DNA of 64,000 nucleotides, from positions 1,946,259-2,010,258 of the forward strand of contig NC_091322.1 in assembly GCF_038502225.1 (NCBI RefSeq), in the 5' to 3' direction. The notes under the pieces are model-generated. The model saw only the letters and a list, made by a program, of their open reading frames with translations. It was not told the origin of the DNA and ran no database searches. The position numbers and the translations under genes are program-made. This document shows positions 50,771-62,239 of this stretch, one piece after another (within the stretch, counting starts at the first letter, position 1; the number at the start of each line of letters is the position of its first letter). The DNA comes from Cherax quadricarinatus. Its lineage: Eukaryota > Arthropoda > Malacostraca > Decapoda > Parastacidae.

Positions 50771-51409
50771 TTGTCTCACTCTAAGCAGACGGAGGATCAA
50801 ACCTTCAGCACGTCTTGAGCTGAATAACCCACATGGGTTATTGATGGTGTTATTAATCTTGGGATAATCTTCCCGTTCTCTGGTGTAGTGAACATAGAAG
50901 ACGTGGGTGAGGTGTGTGCTGCTGGCCAAACATTGTTATCCCGGGAGAGGAAGGTACACACCACCACACTCAGGTCTGATACTCTTACATTTCACACACA
51001 TTATGAAGGTTAAGTAGTATATGGTGTGTGTGTGACTACCTGTCACTGCGTTGCAGTGTTGTCACAGATAGTATTTAAGGCGTGTCACCTCCTGAAGGAG
51101 GTAATGTTAGTGAAGAAGTGTGAAGAGCCGGGTGCTGCAGTTGCTGCTGTGTGTAATATCTATTTCTGTTGCTCGTGCACCATATCGAAACATTAATGTT
51201 TTTTTAGTATGTGATGTCAGCAGGATAGCCTACTTCTGGCACATTCTGTGTAACTAATTAATTAACTTCTCATTAAATGGTAACTTAGCTCTTTCCCATG
51301 ATTATAAGAATATCTTGAAATGAATGCAGGTGAGAGTTTAAGATAGCAACAGTTACGCAAGTGTGACTACTACATTGTACTTGTACTTCTGGATCTCCAT
51401 TTTATCTTC
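50771..51409. other. Intergenic; possible promoter-like GC-richer stretch
   Basis: 50880-51180 is unique-looking and less AT-rich, with TATTTAAGG at about 51070 and a purine-rich GAAGAAGTGTGAAGAGCCGG downstream. It could be a 5' end of the gene whose ATG exon is at 61864, but nothing proves it. Confidence 0.2.
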
Positions 51410-51665
51410 CCTACAAGAATGGGAACAGTGAGAGCCTTGATGTTAGTGAAGGGCACCTGATCCCAGGAATAGTAAATTTACCCTTTTCTTGGACAAAACC
51501 TATGCTAATGGGAATAAGTCACTGGCTTTTTTTTTAGGTTACCCTACGTAATTACACATGCTACTGTGTATGATAATTTATGTAACTGCACCTTACCTGA
51601 ATAAACTTACCCCTACCCCACCCATTTCCTACAGGTTTAACATTTCCTTAGGACTATAATAGAAT
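51410..51665 (+). mobile_element. 160-bp SINE-like copy interrupted by a SINE tail module
   Basis: Head AGAGCCTTGATGTTAGTGAA, then a foreign module (GGGAATAAGTCACTGGC ... CCTGAATAAACTTACC), then the family's 3' part (ACAGGTTTAACATTTCC, GACTATAATAGA). Confidence 0.55.
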
Positions 51666-51844
51666 ATAGTAGTAACCCCTTCGGGGTTAAAAATCCGAAC
51701 AAAATTTTATTCTCTCATGGTTGCAATGCCATTCAAGAGATATACCCCATCTTCTATCACCCCCAGCCATCATACATTTTAAAATAGCTTACTCTGCAAC
51801 AATACCACCAATTTTTTTTAATTGGTGGTCAGAATTGAGTTTAG

Positions 51845-52371
51845 TTGCTTAAATAATAGAGATTTTATTTCTTTACAAAGGTTACAATGTGTAATTACAA
51901 TTTTGATTTGTTAAGTACAGAGAAAGCCACTGTCATGCCGGGGCATGTCTAGACAAAATAAGTGGTTAAACCTTTTAATAAATCTTTATTTTATCTTACT
52001 AATGCGAGGTAGTCAAGGTGGAGGTTGGGTTATCCTAGGTTCTCAACACATGCTGCTATGTATACCTGAATAAACTTAAGAATAATAATCTTGAACTTGC
52101 ACATAATAAAAATAGTATTACAATTAATAGTTCAAACAGTAATATTTTATGGATTGGCAGATGTTTTAATAGACTAGAGGTCATGTATAATATAATATTT
52201 GGGAGAGTTGCTTTAAACTGATTACAAGTTGTTTTGGTTGGTTTGGTTAGTTTTGAGAGATGAGGATTTTTAAGCATAGCCCAAAATTTGAATGTAGTCA
52301 GGAGATCCTTAACCGGTTCAGGTAGTGAATTCCAGATCTTCGAGCCCTTTATGTGCATTGTATCTGGTGCA
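51845..52371 (-). pseudogene. CR1/L2-type LINE 3' end
   Basis: Minus-strand HIKGSKIWNSLPEPVKDLLT resembles the C-terminal end of the LINE at 15625-15840 (VKGPKIWNTLTES). A 3' UTR to about 51850 follows. It is split from its upstream part (about 52700-52760) by the SINE at 52372-52698. Confidence 0.7.
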
Positions 52372-52698
52372 TTGCTCTGGTGGCCTGGTGGCTAACGCTC
52401 TCGCTTCACACGATGAGGGCCTGGGTTCGAGCCTGGGTTCGATTCCCAGCCAGAGTAGAAACATTGTACGTGTTTCTTTCCACCTGTTGTCTATGTTCCC
52501 CATCAGTAAAATGGGTACCTGGGTGTTAGTCGACTGGTGTGGGTCGCATCCTGGGACACTGACCTAATTTGCCCGAAATGTACCGAAATGCGGAGCATAA
52601 CAAGGGACTTTCTATATAGTAGTATGTCATTGTTGTCAGCTAGGACTGTATACCTTGTACATGTACTTGTAGTAAATAAAGATATTATTATTATTATT
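52372..52698 (+). mobile_element. tRNA-derived SINE, tail type 2 with (ATT)n
   Basis: Head GGTGGCCTGGTGGCTAACGC, B box GGTTCGATTCC, body GTACCTGGGTGTTAGTCGAC as in 28806-29062, but the 3' part is GAAATGCGGAGCATAACAAG, GACTTTCTATATAGTAGTAT and TAAATAAAGATATTATTATT. This tail resembles the CR1-type LINE end at about 54000-54060. The SINE lies inside another CR1-type LINE end. Confidence 0.85.
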
Positions 52699-52839
52699 AT
52701 TATAGTGTGAGACTGACAGAGGGATGTCGAAGACCGCTTCGTCCCTTGTATTAGTGACTGGGTACTCTATAATTTCTTTATGATTGTAGCCATGTATAAA
52801 CACAAGTAAATAAATTTACCTACTTACATGATGCATTAC

Positions 52840-53115
52840 CTTTGTAACTTGTAAGTTCATTACCTTTGTACCTTGTTCAGTTATCAAAACTTTGGGGGCC
52901 CAGTCCCTGGACCCATTATGTACCTCTGTAATCTGTAAATACTTTTGTAACTTGTCATGATTGTGACCAGATCTACCTGGAGTTCATTACCTTTGTAACT
53001 TGCTCTGCTATCATAACTTTGGGGCCCAGTCCCTGGACCCCATTGTGTACCTCTGTAATCTTTTGACTACCACCCACAGGATGGGTATGAGGTGCATAAT
53101 AAACTTATTAAACTA
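52840..53115 (+). repeat. Two direct copies of a ~130-bp SINE-tail-like repeat
   Basis: TTCATTACCTTTGTA and GGCCCAGTCCCTGGACCC occur at about 52856-52920 and again at 52984-53045, ending in CTACCACCCACAGGATGGGT and AATAAACTTA. The end also matches 45185-45235. Confidence 0.7.
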
Positions 53116-53149
53116 ACTATTAAGAAGTTCAAGCGGAATTTTTATGTTG

Positions 53150-53560
53150 GAGTTCAATGTTCTGTATATGTAGTTGGCACAATAATGAATATGTCTCGTA
53201 TATTTAGTAGGTTCAGGCTTTTGAAAAGTTGTTGGGTGTGCTGTCTGGCACAGGAGCTGGTAATCATTGCACAGCAACTTTTTGTTGGGTTATTAAAGGT
53301 TTAAGGTGGTTGATTCCCAGGCACAAATACCATAGGTGAGGTAAGGATATATTAACTCAACCATGTCCTTGTTTATTATACAAGCAAGATAGCTAAAACC
53401 AGGCTATAATTATTTATTGCTCAAATTCTTATAATAGAAGATGTTAGCCACATGAGTACTTTTTGCAAGAGGAAGATTGTATGCAGTTCAGTGTGTGCCG
53501 ACCCAATCAATGTTAGCATTCAGGTGTATTACAAATGTTTGCATTGTGTAATTTGTGTGA
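53150..53560 (-). pseudogene. CR1/L2-type LINE fragment
   Basis: Contains an antisense match (TTTTTGTTGGGTTATTAAAG, CCCAGGCACAAATACCATAG) to the YPYLTYAICAWG region of the LINE at 15231-17056. Too decayed to read a frame. Confidence 0.55.
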
Positions 53561-53995
53561 ATTTACGTTTTATAACAATTTGCAAACTGAACGAAACAAG
53601 CATTTTCACCATCCCATAGTAATTCCTGCATCAATAATGAGAGTACCCCCATAGAATATTTATCTGTTAGGTAAGGCTATATTTAGGTTTGGTTTGGTTA
53701 GGTTAATTTAGGTTAGGTTGGGTTCAGTTGGATTGTGTTACTTTTTTGATTGAATTTGGTTAGACCCAAACCTTGCATTCTATTGTATGCCCTCTGCAGT
53801 AATACTGATATATAGAATAATATTTGTAGGTGTATTGAAATGTATGTACAGTAATTATCACTACAAATATTAGTGTTTTACAGAAAATCCAAAAATGTCA
53901 GTCATTAATAAAAGTGTTTTGAGTAAATGTCAGAGATTGCAATCTTTGGCATTCTTGTAAACCGACTTAATTGTCCAGTAGTTATTAGTTAATTT
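53561..53995. other. Intergenic, TTAGG-like imperfect repeats
   Basis: 53680-53720 has GGTTAGG/TTAGGTTAGGTT words without a regular array. Otherwise unrecognised. Confidence 0.4.
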
Positions 53996-53999
53996 TAAG

Positions 54000-56310
54000 G
54001 CTGAAATCCTCTGCATGACCAGGGGCTTTCTATAAAGTATGCCAGTGATGTCAAACTAGTCCTAGCTGTGTCAGTTGTATGATGTACTTTGGAGAAATAT
54101 CCTCTCTAAATCTAAATTTCTCCACCTTGAATCCATTGCTCCAAGTCCTGTCTTGGTTAGATATTTCAACACTATAGATGTGTATCCCCTTTATGTATTC
54201 CTGTTTTCCACTTGTACACTTCAGTTGTATCTTTCCAAATTTTACGTCTTTTCAGAGAGTGAAAGCTCATTGCCTTCACCCTATTTTCGTAGGAAAGGTT
54301 GCTAATACAGCCATACGTGGAATCAACTTTGTCATCCTTCTCTGTATATTTTTGAGTACATTTATATCCATCATATAATAAGGAAACCATAGCTGAGCAG
54401 CATACTCTAAGTGAGGTCTAACCAAAGATATACGTATAAGGTTGAAGTATAACCTTAGGACTCCTATGGAAATAAGACACTTTGACTTTTTTGGGTTATC
54501 CAAGGTAATTTACACATGTTAAACTGTGTATGATAATTGTACTTTTGTGTATGTACCTGTACCTAAATAAACTTAATTATACATGATGATATGAAGCTAA
54601 GATTTATATTAAATTTATTGTGAACACTTACACTGTTGTTTTGGCTTTAAAGTTTACCACCCAAAACTAGACATTATTTTGCATTCACTACATTGTTTAG
54701 CTTGAAAGTACCATAGTTATTTCCTTTTCCTAACATTAGAACCTTACACTTATTTGTATTGAACTGCATGTGCCACTTCTCGAACCATAACATCAACCTA
54801 TCCAGGTCATTCTGTAGCCTTCAAGTGTCCACATTAAAATATTTTTGATGACCTGTTTTAGTGTCGTCGGCAAACTTGCTTATATTGCTATTTATTCCCT
54901 CATCATGTTTGTGTAGACTGAAACAACAAGGGTTCCAACATCGACCCCTGTTGCACACCACTTGTAACAGGTTCCCCTTAAGATTTCTCCCCATTGATGC
55001 ATGCTATGTTGCCTATCTGTCAACTGTGCCCCAGGCCAGGAAATAATTTCTTCTATTCCATGTACTACTACTTTCTTAATCAGTCTCTTGTATGGAACTT
55101 TATCAAAAGCTTTACTGAAGTCCATGTACACAATATCATGTTCTTTATCTTGGTCTGCTGCCTTGAATACCTTGATGATGAATGTTAGTAAATTCATAAG
55201 GCAAAAATGCTGTTTTGTAAAATTGTACCGAGATTAGTTGATTAAATTATTTCTTTCAAGGTGGCTTTGAATTGCATCAATAATTATTGATTCCATCAAC
55301 TTTCCCCACAATTGAGGAAAGGCTGATTGGTGTATTATTTGAAGCTAAAGGCCTATCTTCTGCTTTGTAAATGGGAATCACATTTGCCAATTTCCATTTA
55401 TCCAATATAGTACCTGTTGGTAGTGATATATTGAAGAGACTAGCGAAAGGTTTGCCAAGTTTCTCCCCACATTCCTTCAGAACCCTTGAAAACAGTTCAT
55501 CAGACCTGGTGACTTGTTTGGCTTCGATCTGTCTTCGTAATTGTTTGAGGACCATGCCACTAGTGACTTTGATATTGTATAATTTATTTTTGTCCTTATC
55601 AGTTTAATTATTGATTTCTGGGGCTTAATTTGTATCCTCTTGTGTAAAAACAAGAAGGAAATAAGTGTTGAAAATAGTACACATTTCTTTGTTACTAACA
55701 GTAAGCTGACATAAGTTACATTTAAGTGGATCTATCTTTTCCTTAATCTTATTCCTGTATACAGTACAGTACTGAAAGAAACTCATAGGATTGGTCTTTG
55801 ATTCCCTTGCAACCTCAATTTCATATTCTCTTTTTGATTTATTCTTTTTTTAACCTCTCTCTTAAATTGAATACATATATTGTTCAGTAAGGTGACCTCT
55901 CATATCTTATGATTCGCATGTAAATAAATTTCTTTTTGCCCAAGAGATGCTTGAGCCTATTTCTTATTCAGTTCTCTTGTATTCATTGTAACTCTTAAAT
56001 TTATTTTTTCAACTGCTCAAGAGACTGTATATAAAAACACTCAATTAGTCATTGCCTTATTAATCTTAAGATGCTTTTAAGTTTGCCTAAAATGCTCTGC
56101 ATGTTAAGGGGTTTTCTGCATGCACACCTAAATGTCATTCACCTCTGTAAAAACATTATATGATACTAATATAAAGAATCTTAATCTTAATCATTTAGGG
56201 TCATTTATGTTTGATCTTAATTCTCTTTTAGGAATATATGCAGCTTGGCCAGCTTGTGCAGTGTTTTAGAAAATGTCGTATTGGCAACCATCACCACCAC
56301 CTATCTGGTC
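54000..56310 (-). pseudogene. CR1-type LINE, heavily decayed
   Basis: Minus-strand fragments in order: PTGTILDKWKLANVIPIYKA (RT N-terminus, 55277-55555), VYMDFSKAFDKVPYKRLIKK (motif A, about 55080-55145) and LVRPHLEYAAQLWFPY with NVLKNIQRRMTKLIPR (C-terminal, 54280-54420). Motif C is not readable. A SINE tail module interrupts it at 54455-54575. Confidence 0.75.
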
Positions 56311-56529
56311 TCCCTCATGATAGTCCCTAGTTAGGTCACCCCAGTCTACACTTCTCAAGTAATTCCTTAGCCCCATATAATCTGCAGTATAAAAATTATG
56401 GGCTTTAACTTTGTTATCGTTATTTAGGTAATTCCCTAAGATATTAATACTAAGTGATTTGTGACCACTTACTCCAAGCTATTTATTGTCAAGATTATCT
56501 ATCGGACAATCTTTCTTTCCCAGAACCAA

Positions 56530-58015
56530 ATTATTATTTATTATTAACACATCGGCTGTTTCCCACCAAGGTAGGGTGGCCCGAAGAAGAAAAACTTTCA
56601 CCATCATTCACTCCATCATTGTCTTGCCAGAGGTGCGCTTACACTACAGTCATAAAACTGCAACATTAACACCCCTCCTTCAGAGTGCAGGCACTGTACT
56701 TCTCATCTCCAGGACTCGAGTCCGGCCTGCCAGTTTCCCTGAATCTCTTCATAAATATTACCCTACTCTCACTCCAACAGCACGTCAAGTCCTAAAAACC
56801 ATTTGTCTCCATTCACTCCTATCTAACATGCTAATGCATGCTTGGTGGAAGTCCAAGCCCCTCGCACACAAAACCTCCTTTACCCCCTCCCTTCAACCTT
56901 TCCTAGGCCGACCTCTACCCCACCTTCCCTCCACTACAGATTTATACACTCTCAAAGTCATTCTATTTTGTTTCTTCCTCTCTACATATTTGAACCACCT
57001 CAGCAACCCCTTCTCAGCCCTCTAGATAATAGTTTTGGTAATCCCTCACCTCCTAATTTCCAAGCTACGAATTCTCTGCATTATATTCACACCACACATT
57101 GCCCTCAGTTACGACATCTCCACTGCCTCCAGCCTTCTCCTTGTTGCAACATTTACCACCCATGCTTCACACCCACATAAGAGCATTGGTATAACTATAC
57201 TCTCATACATTCCCTTCTTTGCTTCCATGGATAAAGTTCTTTGTCTTCACAGACTCCTCAGTGAACCACTCGCCTTTTTCCCATTGTCAATTCTGTGATT
57301 CACCTCATCCTTCATAGACCCATCTGCTGACACATCCACTCTTAAATATCTGAATACATTCATCCCCATACTCTCTTCCTCCAATCTGATATCCAATCTT
57401 TCATTACCTAACTTTTTGGTAACCCCATCACCTTACTCTTTCCTATATTCACTTTTAATTTTCTTCTTTTACATACCCTGCCAAACTCATCCACCAACCT
57501 TTGCAACTTCTCTTCAGAATCTCCCAAAAACAGTGTCATCAGCAAAGAGCAACTGTGACAACGTCCACTTTGTGTTAGATTCTTTGTTTAACCCCACACC
57601 TCTTGCCAACACCCAAGCATTCACTTCTCTTACAACCCCATCTATAAATATAGTGAACAACCATGGTGACATCACACTTCCTTGTCTGTGGTCTACTTTT
57701 ACTGGGAAATAATCTCCCTCTCTCCTACATACGATAACCTGAATCTCACTGTCCTCGTAAAAACTCTTCACTGCTTTCAATAACCTACCTCCTATTCCAT
57801 ACATTTGCAGCATCTGCCACATTGCCTCCCTATCCACCCTGTCATATGCCTTTTCCAAATCTATAAATACGACAAAAACTTCTTTACCCTTATCTAAACA
57901 CTGTTCACCTATATGTTTCACTGTAAACACTTGGTCTACACACTCCCTACCCTTCCTAAAGCCTTCTTGTTCATCTGCTATCCTACTGTCTGTCTTACTC
58001 TTAATTCTTTCACAC
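56530..58015 (-). pseudogene. RTE subfamily B-like LINE, decayed 5'-truncated copy
   Basis: Antisense tail at 56540-56590 (GGCTGTTTCCCACCAAGG), 3' UTR, then RT: FTVKHIGEQCLDKGKEVFVV, FIDLEKAYDRVDREAMW and VDHRQGSVMSPWLF with LLFADDTVFG. Stops and shifts occur, for example at the position after VFG (57514) and through the C-terminal domain. Truncated near 58015 inside the QGFRKG region. Older than the other B copies. Confidence 0.85.
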
Positions 58016-58772
58016 TAGGGTTTGTGTCCTGTCCCATGTCTTAATTGTTGGTTGGTGCCCATAGAACCAATGTCAGGCAGAACTGATTGAGAGAGGTGAT
58101 GGAGGAAATGTGGTGCACCCACTGTCAGATCATCTGAAGTCAAATACTGTAGACACCAGGCAGCAGACTTGTGTTTGGGTAGTGAGCAGTGTTAAGCTAG
58201 CACAGTATTTGGGTCCATGGAAATAGTGATTCAAAGAATATATGAGCAGTAGTCATTGAAAGGAAATACCAGTATGTAGAGGTACTGTATTGAAAAGGGA
58301 GCAGAGCTCTTGATATAAACACTGACAGCTTTCACCTGGCTGGAAGAATAGTGTGTATGTCTTGAGCTTAGTGAATGAAGGATCAAGCTTCCAATATTCA
58401 TTGCACTAGTATTCATTGCACCAGTATTCATTGTAGCTCTTCACATAAATATAGTAGTAAGCTCTTGATTCAACTAACTGTTAATGGAGTGGAGTTGAGT
58501 GACTGATTATGGTGATACTGTATATGGTGGATAGAGATGAGATTATTTTGCAGTAATCATAACAGGAATGGACACTTCTGTAACGAATGTATTTAGCCCA
58601 TTGTTTCTAAATCAGTTGATCCAGTGGATATTGTCTTGCATTTCCATTGTCCATTTTATTGAGGGTTTACTGTATAGCAATGCAAGTGTAACTAAGAAGT
58701 ACAGTGGAAATAGGTGTGTGAAGCAGCATTATTAATAAGAATTTCTTCTTGAATCGTCAGAAAGGACAGGAG
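58016..58772. other. Intergenic, nothing recognised
   Basis: Unique-looking sequence. A small run of ATTCATTGCA/CCAGTATTCATTG units at 58395-58435 is the only local repetition. Confidence 0.45.
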
Positions 58773-58912
58773 ATTAAGTAAGTAAGTAAGTTTATTCAGG
58801 TATACACAAATACAGTTACATAGAATTATCATACATAGCAGCATATGTGTAGGGAACCTAGGATAACCCAAAAAAGTCAGACAGAGTGACTTATTTCCAT
58901 TGGGGTCCCTTT
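58773..58912 (-). mobile_element. SINE tail module with (TTAC)n
   Basis: Antisense (AAGT)n, then TTTATTCAGGTATACACAAA, GGAACCTAGGATAACCCAAA and GTGACTTATTTCCATTGGGG. It lies at the 3' side of the LINE at 58913-61440. Confidence 0.75.
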
Positions 58913-61440
58913 ACCTTATTATTATAATATAAAGGTTATAATATTTTCTTATTATTCTACAATGAAGATAACATCTTATTATCATACTAAAAAGACTATC
59001 TACTACACGAGGGTCATTAAGACTATCTACAATACGAGGGTCATTACTAGGAATAAGGTAAAATTTACACGTATGTTAGCTAAAAAATAGAAAATCATTC
59101 CCCTCCCTTTCTGTAGCTACATTCATCAGACACCTTTTGGCACTCTTCTTGAACTGGTTCATGCTATGACTGGCTTTGACATGTGCGGGTAGTCTGTTCC
59201 ATTCCTTTATTGCTGTACAATAAAAGATGTTTGACGCCTGGCCAATGACTGTGGGTACTACAAAGTTGTGCTCTCTCTCCCTAGTACTATGATTGCTTTG
59301 GTTCCCAACCTTGACAAAATTGACAGCAAGATTTTCTGGACACTGTTTGTGAGCAATTTTATAAACATGATTTAGCTTCAGTTGTTTTACTCTGTCTTCA
59401 ACATTCAACATATCCAACTGCTGTAATTCATCCTGGCCTACATGTTCTCTTGGTCCCAGCCCCAGGATGAATCTTACGATTTTGTTCTGGGTGATTTGCA
59501 GTCTATCTTTCAGTTTTTTTGTCAAGGCAGAGTACCATGAAGAGCAAGCGTAATCCATATGGCATTGTATAAGGGCTAGACATAGGGTCCTGCGAGCCTC
59601 AGTAGGTAGACACTGTGCTTGTCTATACAGGAACTTCAGTCTGGCATTCGCTTTCTTTACTACACTGTTCCCTATCAATTCTCCTGACATGCATGGCTCA
59701 AAGGGTATTCCCAGATATTTTACTGATGAAACCAAAGTGATGGGCTCCCCAATACACTGAACATTAAAATTATTTACCCTTCTCAGTTTATGTTTCGTGC
59801 CAAAGAGAATGGCTTCAGTTTTCCCTAGGTGTAATGATAGTTTGTTGTCTACTAACCATTTGCTGCAGGACTCCAGTTCCAGTGTTAAAACATTAGCAAT
59901 ATCTTGTGGGTCTTTACCTGTCACTAACAGAGCACTGTCATCTGCATACAGTAGGAGTTTGCACTTGACACTGATAGGCATATCATTGACATAACATAAG
60001 AATAATAAGGGACCCAGAATACTACCTTGGGAAACTCCACATGTTATCGGCAGGGGTTCTGATTCCGTTTTGTTGATTTTGACTATTTGTCTCCTATTGC
60101 TAAGGTAGGACTTAAACCAGTCTACAGAACCTATACCGATAGCTTGAAGTTTCTTACATAATAAATTGTGGTTGACAGTATCGAAGGCCTTTTGCAGGTC
60201 TAAGGTTACCATACCTATGAGGTTCCCCTTTGACATTCCAGTTCTCAGGTAATCCATCAGATTAATAAGGGAGGTGTCGGTTGAGTAGGATCTTCTAAAG
60301 CCCGATTGATAGCTATGGAGAATGCTGTTGTCATTAAGGTACTTAACTACTTGAGAATACACCACCCTCTCCAGAATTTTAGATATTGTACTGAGTATAC
60401 TAACAGGCCTATAGTTGCTTACATCAGACCTACTATTTTTCTTGAAGATAGGAGTAACTGGCCTCCTTGAACCCCTCCGGTACGGTATTAGTGGTGATTG
60501 ATAGATATAATATTATGTGAGCAATAGGGATTGACAGTTCAGAAGCACCATCTTTTAGGAACTTAGACGGGATGTTATCAGGGCCAGTGCTCTTAGTTGG
60601 GTTTAACCTGCTTAGTACTTTTTGAATGAAGTCATGAGATACACTTACTAGTTGACAACTGTTGGGGGTTACCCCTTTATTGGTATAGTATGTTTGAAAC
60701 TTATCAGAGTCTGTGTTAAAGGTATTTGATGCAGCTGGTAGTTTACTTACTAGTGTTGATGCAACAGATGTGTAGTAGGAATTAAAGCAATTTGCCACCT
60801 TAGATGTTTCGTGGCATACCTCATTATTGATAGTGAGTACTATGTTAGACCTATCTACTGGCTTATGGCTATACCCCAACTGTTTTAGTTGTTGCCAGAG
60901 CTTTCTGGGGTTATGCTTATACTCTTCAATTTTTGAGCAATAGTGCTTTGCCTTTGCTCCTTTTATAAGTCTCTGTACTCTGTTCTTCACCCTTTGGAAT
61001 TCATTTAGTGCTGCAATATCCTGTCTGTTTGCTTTAAATCTTTTTAGCAGCTGGTCTCTGAATTTCATATTATCTAATATCTCAGTATTCATCCAGGGTT
61101 CAGTTCTTCGTTTAATCCTAACCTCTTTAACTGGTACAATATTATCAAGGATGGTAGTGAACATTGTTTTGAATTTTTTCCAGGCATCATTTACGTCCGT
61201 GCAACTTGTTATCTCTGTCCAGTCACAATTGTGTAGCCTATTTACCAGTGTTTCTTTACTGTAGTTTCTAGTTGACCTCATTTTTATTGTCCTGTGTAGG
61301 CCTATCCTATCCCTAGTGATTTTCCTGGTGCAGTAAATGATGAAATGATCACTAAGACCTGTGGTAATGACGCCTGACTGACTAATGTTCTCAGAGCGGT
61401 TACAAAGTCTTCTGAAAGAAGATTGATCTTTCATCATCTA
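58913..61440 (-). mobile_element. CR1/L2-type LINE, 5'-truncated, nearly intact ORF2
   Basis: Starts in the endonuclease end (VITTGLSDHFIIYCTRK, with the SDH motif) and runs through a complete RT to a short 3' UTR containing two direct copies of GACTATCTAC...ACGAGGGTCATTA. A single frameshift interrupts the coding region. The CR1/L2 group is assigned from FKKNSRSDVSNYRPVSI, CGVSQGSILGPLLF and YADDSALL. Confidence 0.86.
59076..61437 (-). pseudogene. CR1/L2-type reverse transcriptase (one frameshift)
   Basis: The N-terminal frame 60433-61437 holds the endonuclease end, a basic linker and NPTKSTGPDNIPSKFLK. A one-base shift near 60460 separates VPEGFKEA from VTPIFKKNSRSDVSNYRP. The C-terminal frame 59076-60365 holds QSGFRRSYSTDTSLINLM, VTLDLQKAFDTVNHNLL (motif A), GVSQGSILGPLLFLCYVNDM (motif B), LLLYADDSALL (motif C), KYLGIPFEP and an EWNRLPAHVKAS C-terminus. 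Apart from the shift and 5' loss every RT motif is intact. Confidence 0.87.
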
Positions 61441-61863
61441 AAAAGTTCCTTCTTAAGTTTTGTTACGGTATATTTAAGGAAGAGTGTTCAAGTGCAAGTC
61501 TGATTTTGTGTGCTCTTAATTTTCATGTTCATAGTACATGTTCATTATGCTTTTTTTTTTAAATGGACACCATAGTTTGACAGTATTACAGTGCAGTAAT
61601 TGTATTACATGATGTAACTTGTGCTTCAGAAGAATAAGGGATTTATGCTTTGTTTTAAATTCTTATTCCTGGAGTGATGGCATTACACAGAATTTCTTAG
61701 GCACTTCAGTCATCTACCAGAGACTGTGAGAAACATTTGTAGTATTTATTATACCATTTATAGACATAAATAATTTTGTTTCCTTTGTATATTAATATTT
61801 CTAGTAACTGATCTAATAATTTGCATTATACAAGTTTGTGCTAATTAATCACCTCTTTTGCAG
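61441..61863. other. Sequence before the candidate ATG exon, nothing recognised
   Basis: AT-rich with a pyrimidine-rich end (CACCTCTTTTGCAG) that would serve as the acceptor of the following exon. Confidence 0.5.
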
Positions 61864-61919
61864 GCAACACTTTAACTGCAGTCTGTTGATTCCACTGTAA
61901 ATAATCAAGATGGCATCAA
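61864..61919 (+). CDS. Candidate first coding exon of an unidentified host gene
   Basis: A 56-nt stretch between TTTTGCAG (61856-61863) and GTAAGTG (61920). It contains stops in the ATG frame upstream and a single ATG at 61910 in strong context (TCAAGATGGCA), giving M-A-S plus one base before the donor. The layout fits a 5' UTR exon that carries the start codon of a gene continuing to the right. The product cannot be told from three residues, and chance splice-like sites are possible. Confidence 0.4.
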
Positions 61920-62239
61920 GTAAGTGTTTTTGATTGTACTTTGTAAAACATAAAGGAAGGCAGTGTACATATTTTCTTGTCTTATTTACATGTAGTAAAA
62001 TATTGTTAAGCACAACGAAGCAACTAGCATGCATGAGCATTTCGGGCAGAAATGCTCTACGTTTAAAAAGTACATGACTGCAGAGTTGCTTTGGTTAACA
62101 CTAACAATAGAGGATACATATGTAACTCAAGATCAATCAGAGGGATTATGGGGGATGGGGTGCAGTGGCAGGATGGCAATTTGGCCTCATCCTCAAGCTC
62201 AAAAGGGGCCCATACATTTTGGTTTGTTTTATTTATGTG
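61920..62239. other. Possible intron, nothing recognised
   Basis: No repeat or frame that I can support before the decayed LINE. Confidence 0.4.

Noticed and set aside
50880..51200. Host promoter/first exon with TATTTAAGG
   Set aside because: Composition is suggestive, but there is no supported donor site or transcript evidence; left as low-confidence intergenic sequence.
53680..53725. Interstitial telomere (TTAGG)n
   Set aside because: Only a few imperfect GGTTA/TTAGG words with no register; similar words at 50620-50640 are also isolated.
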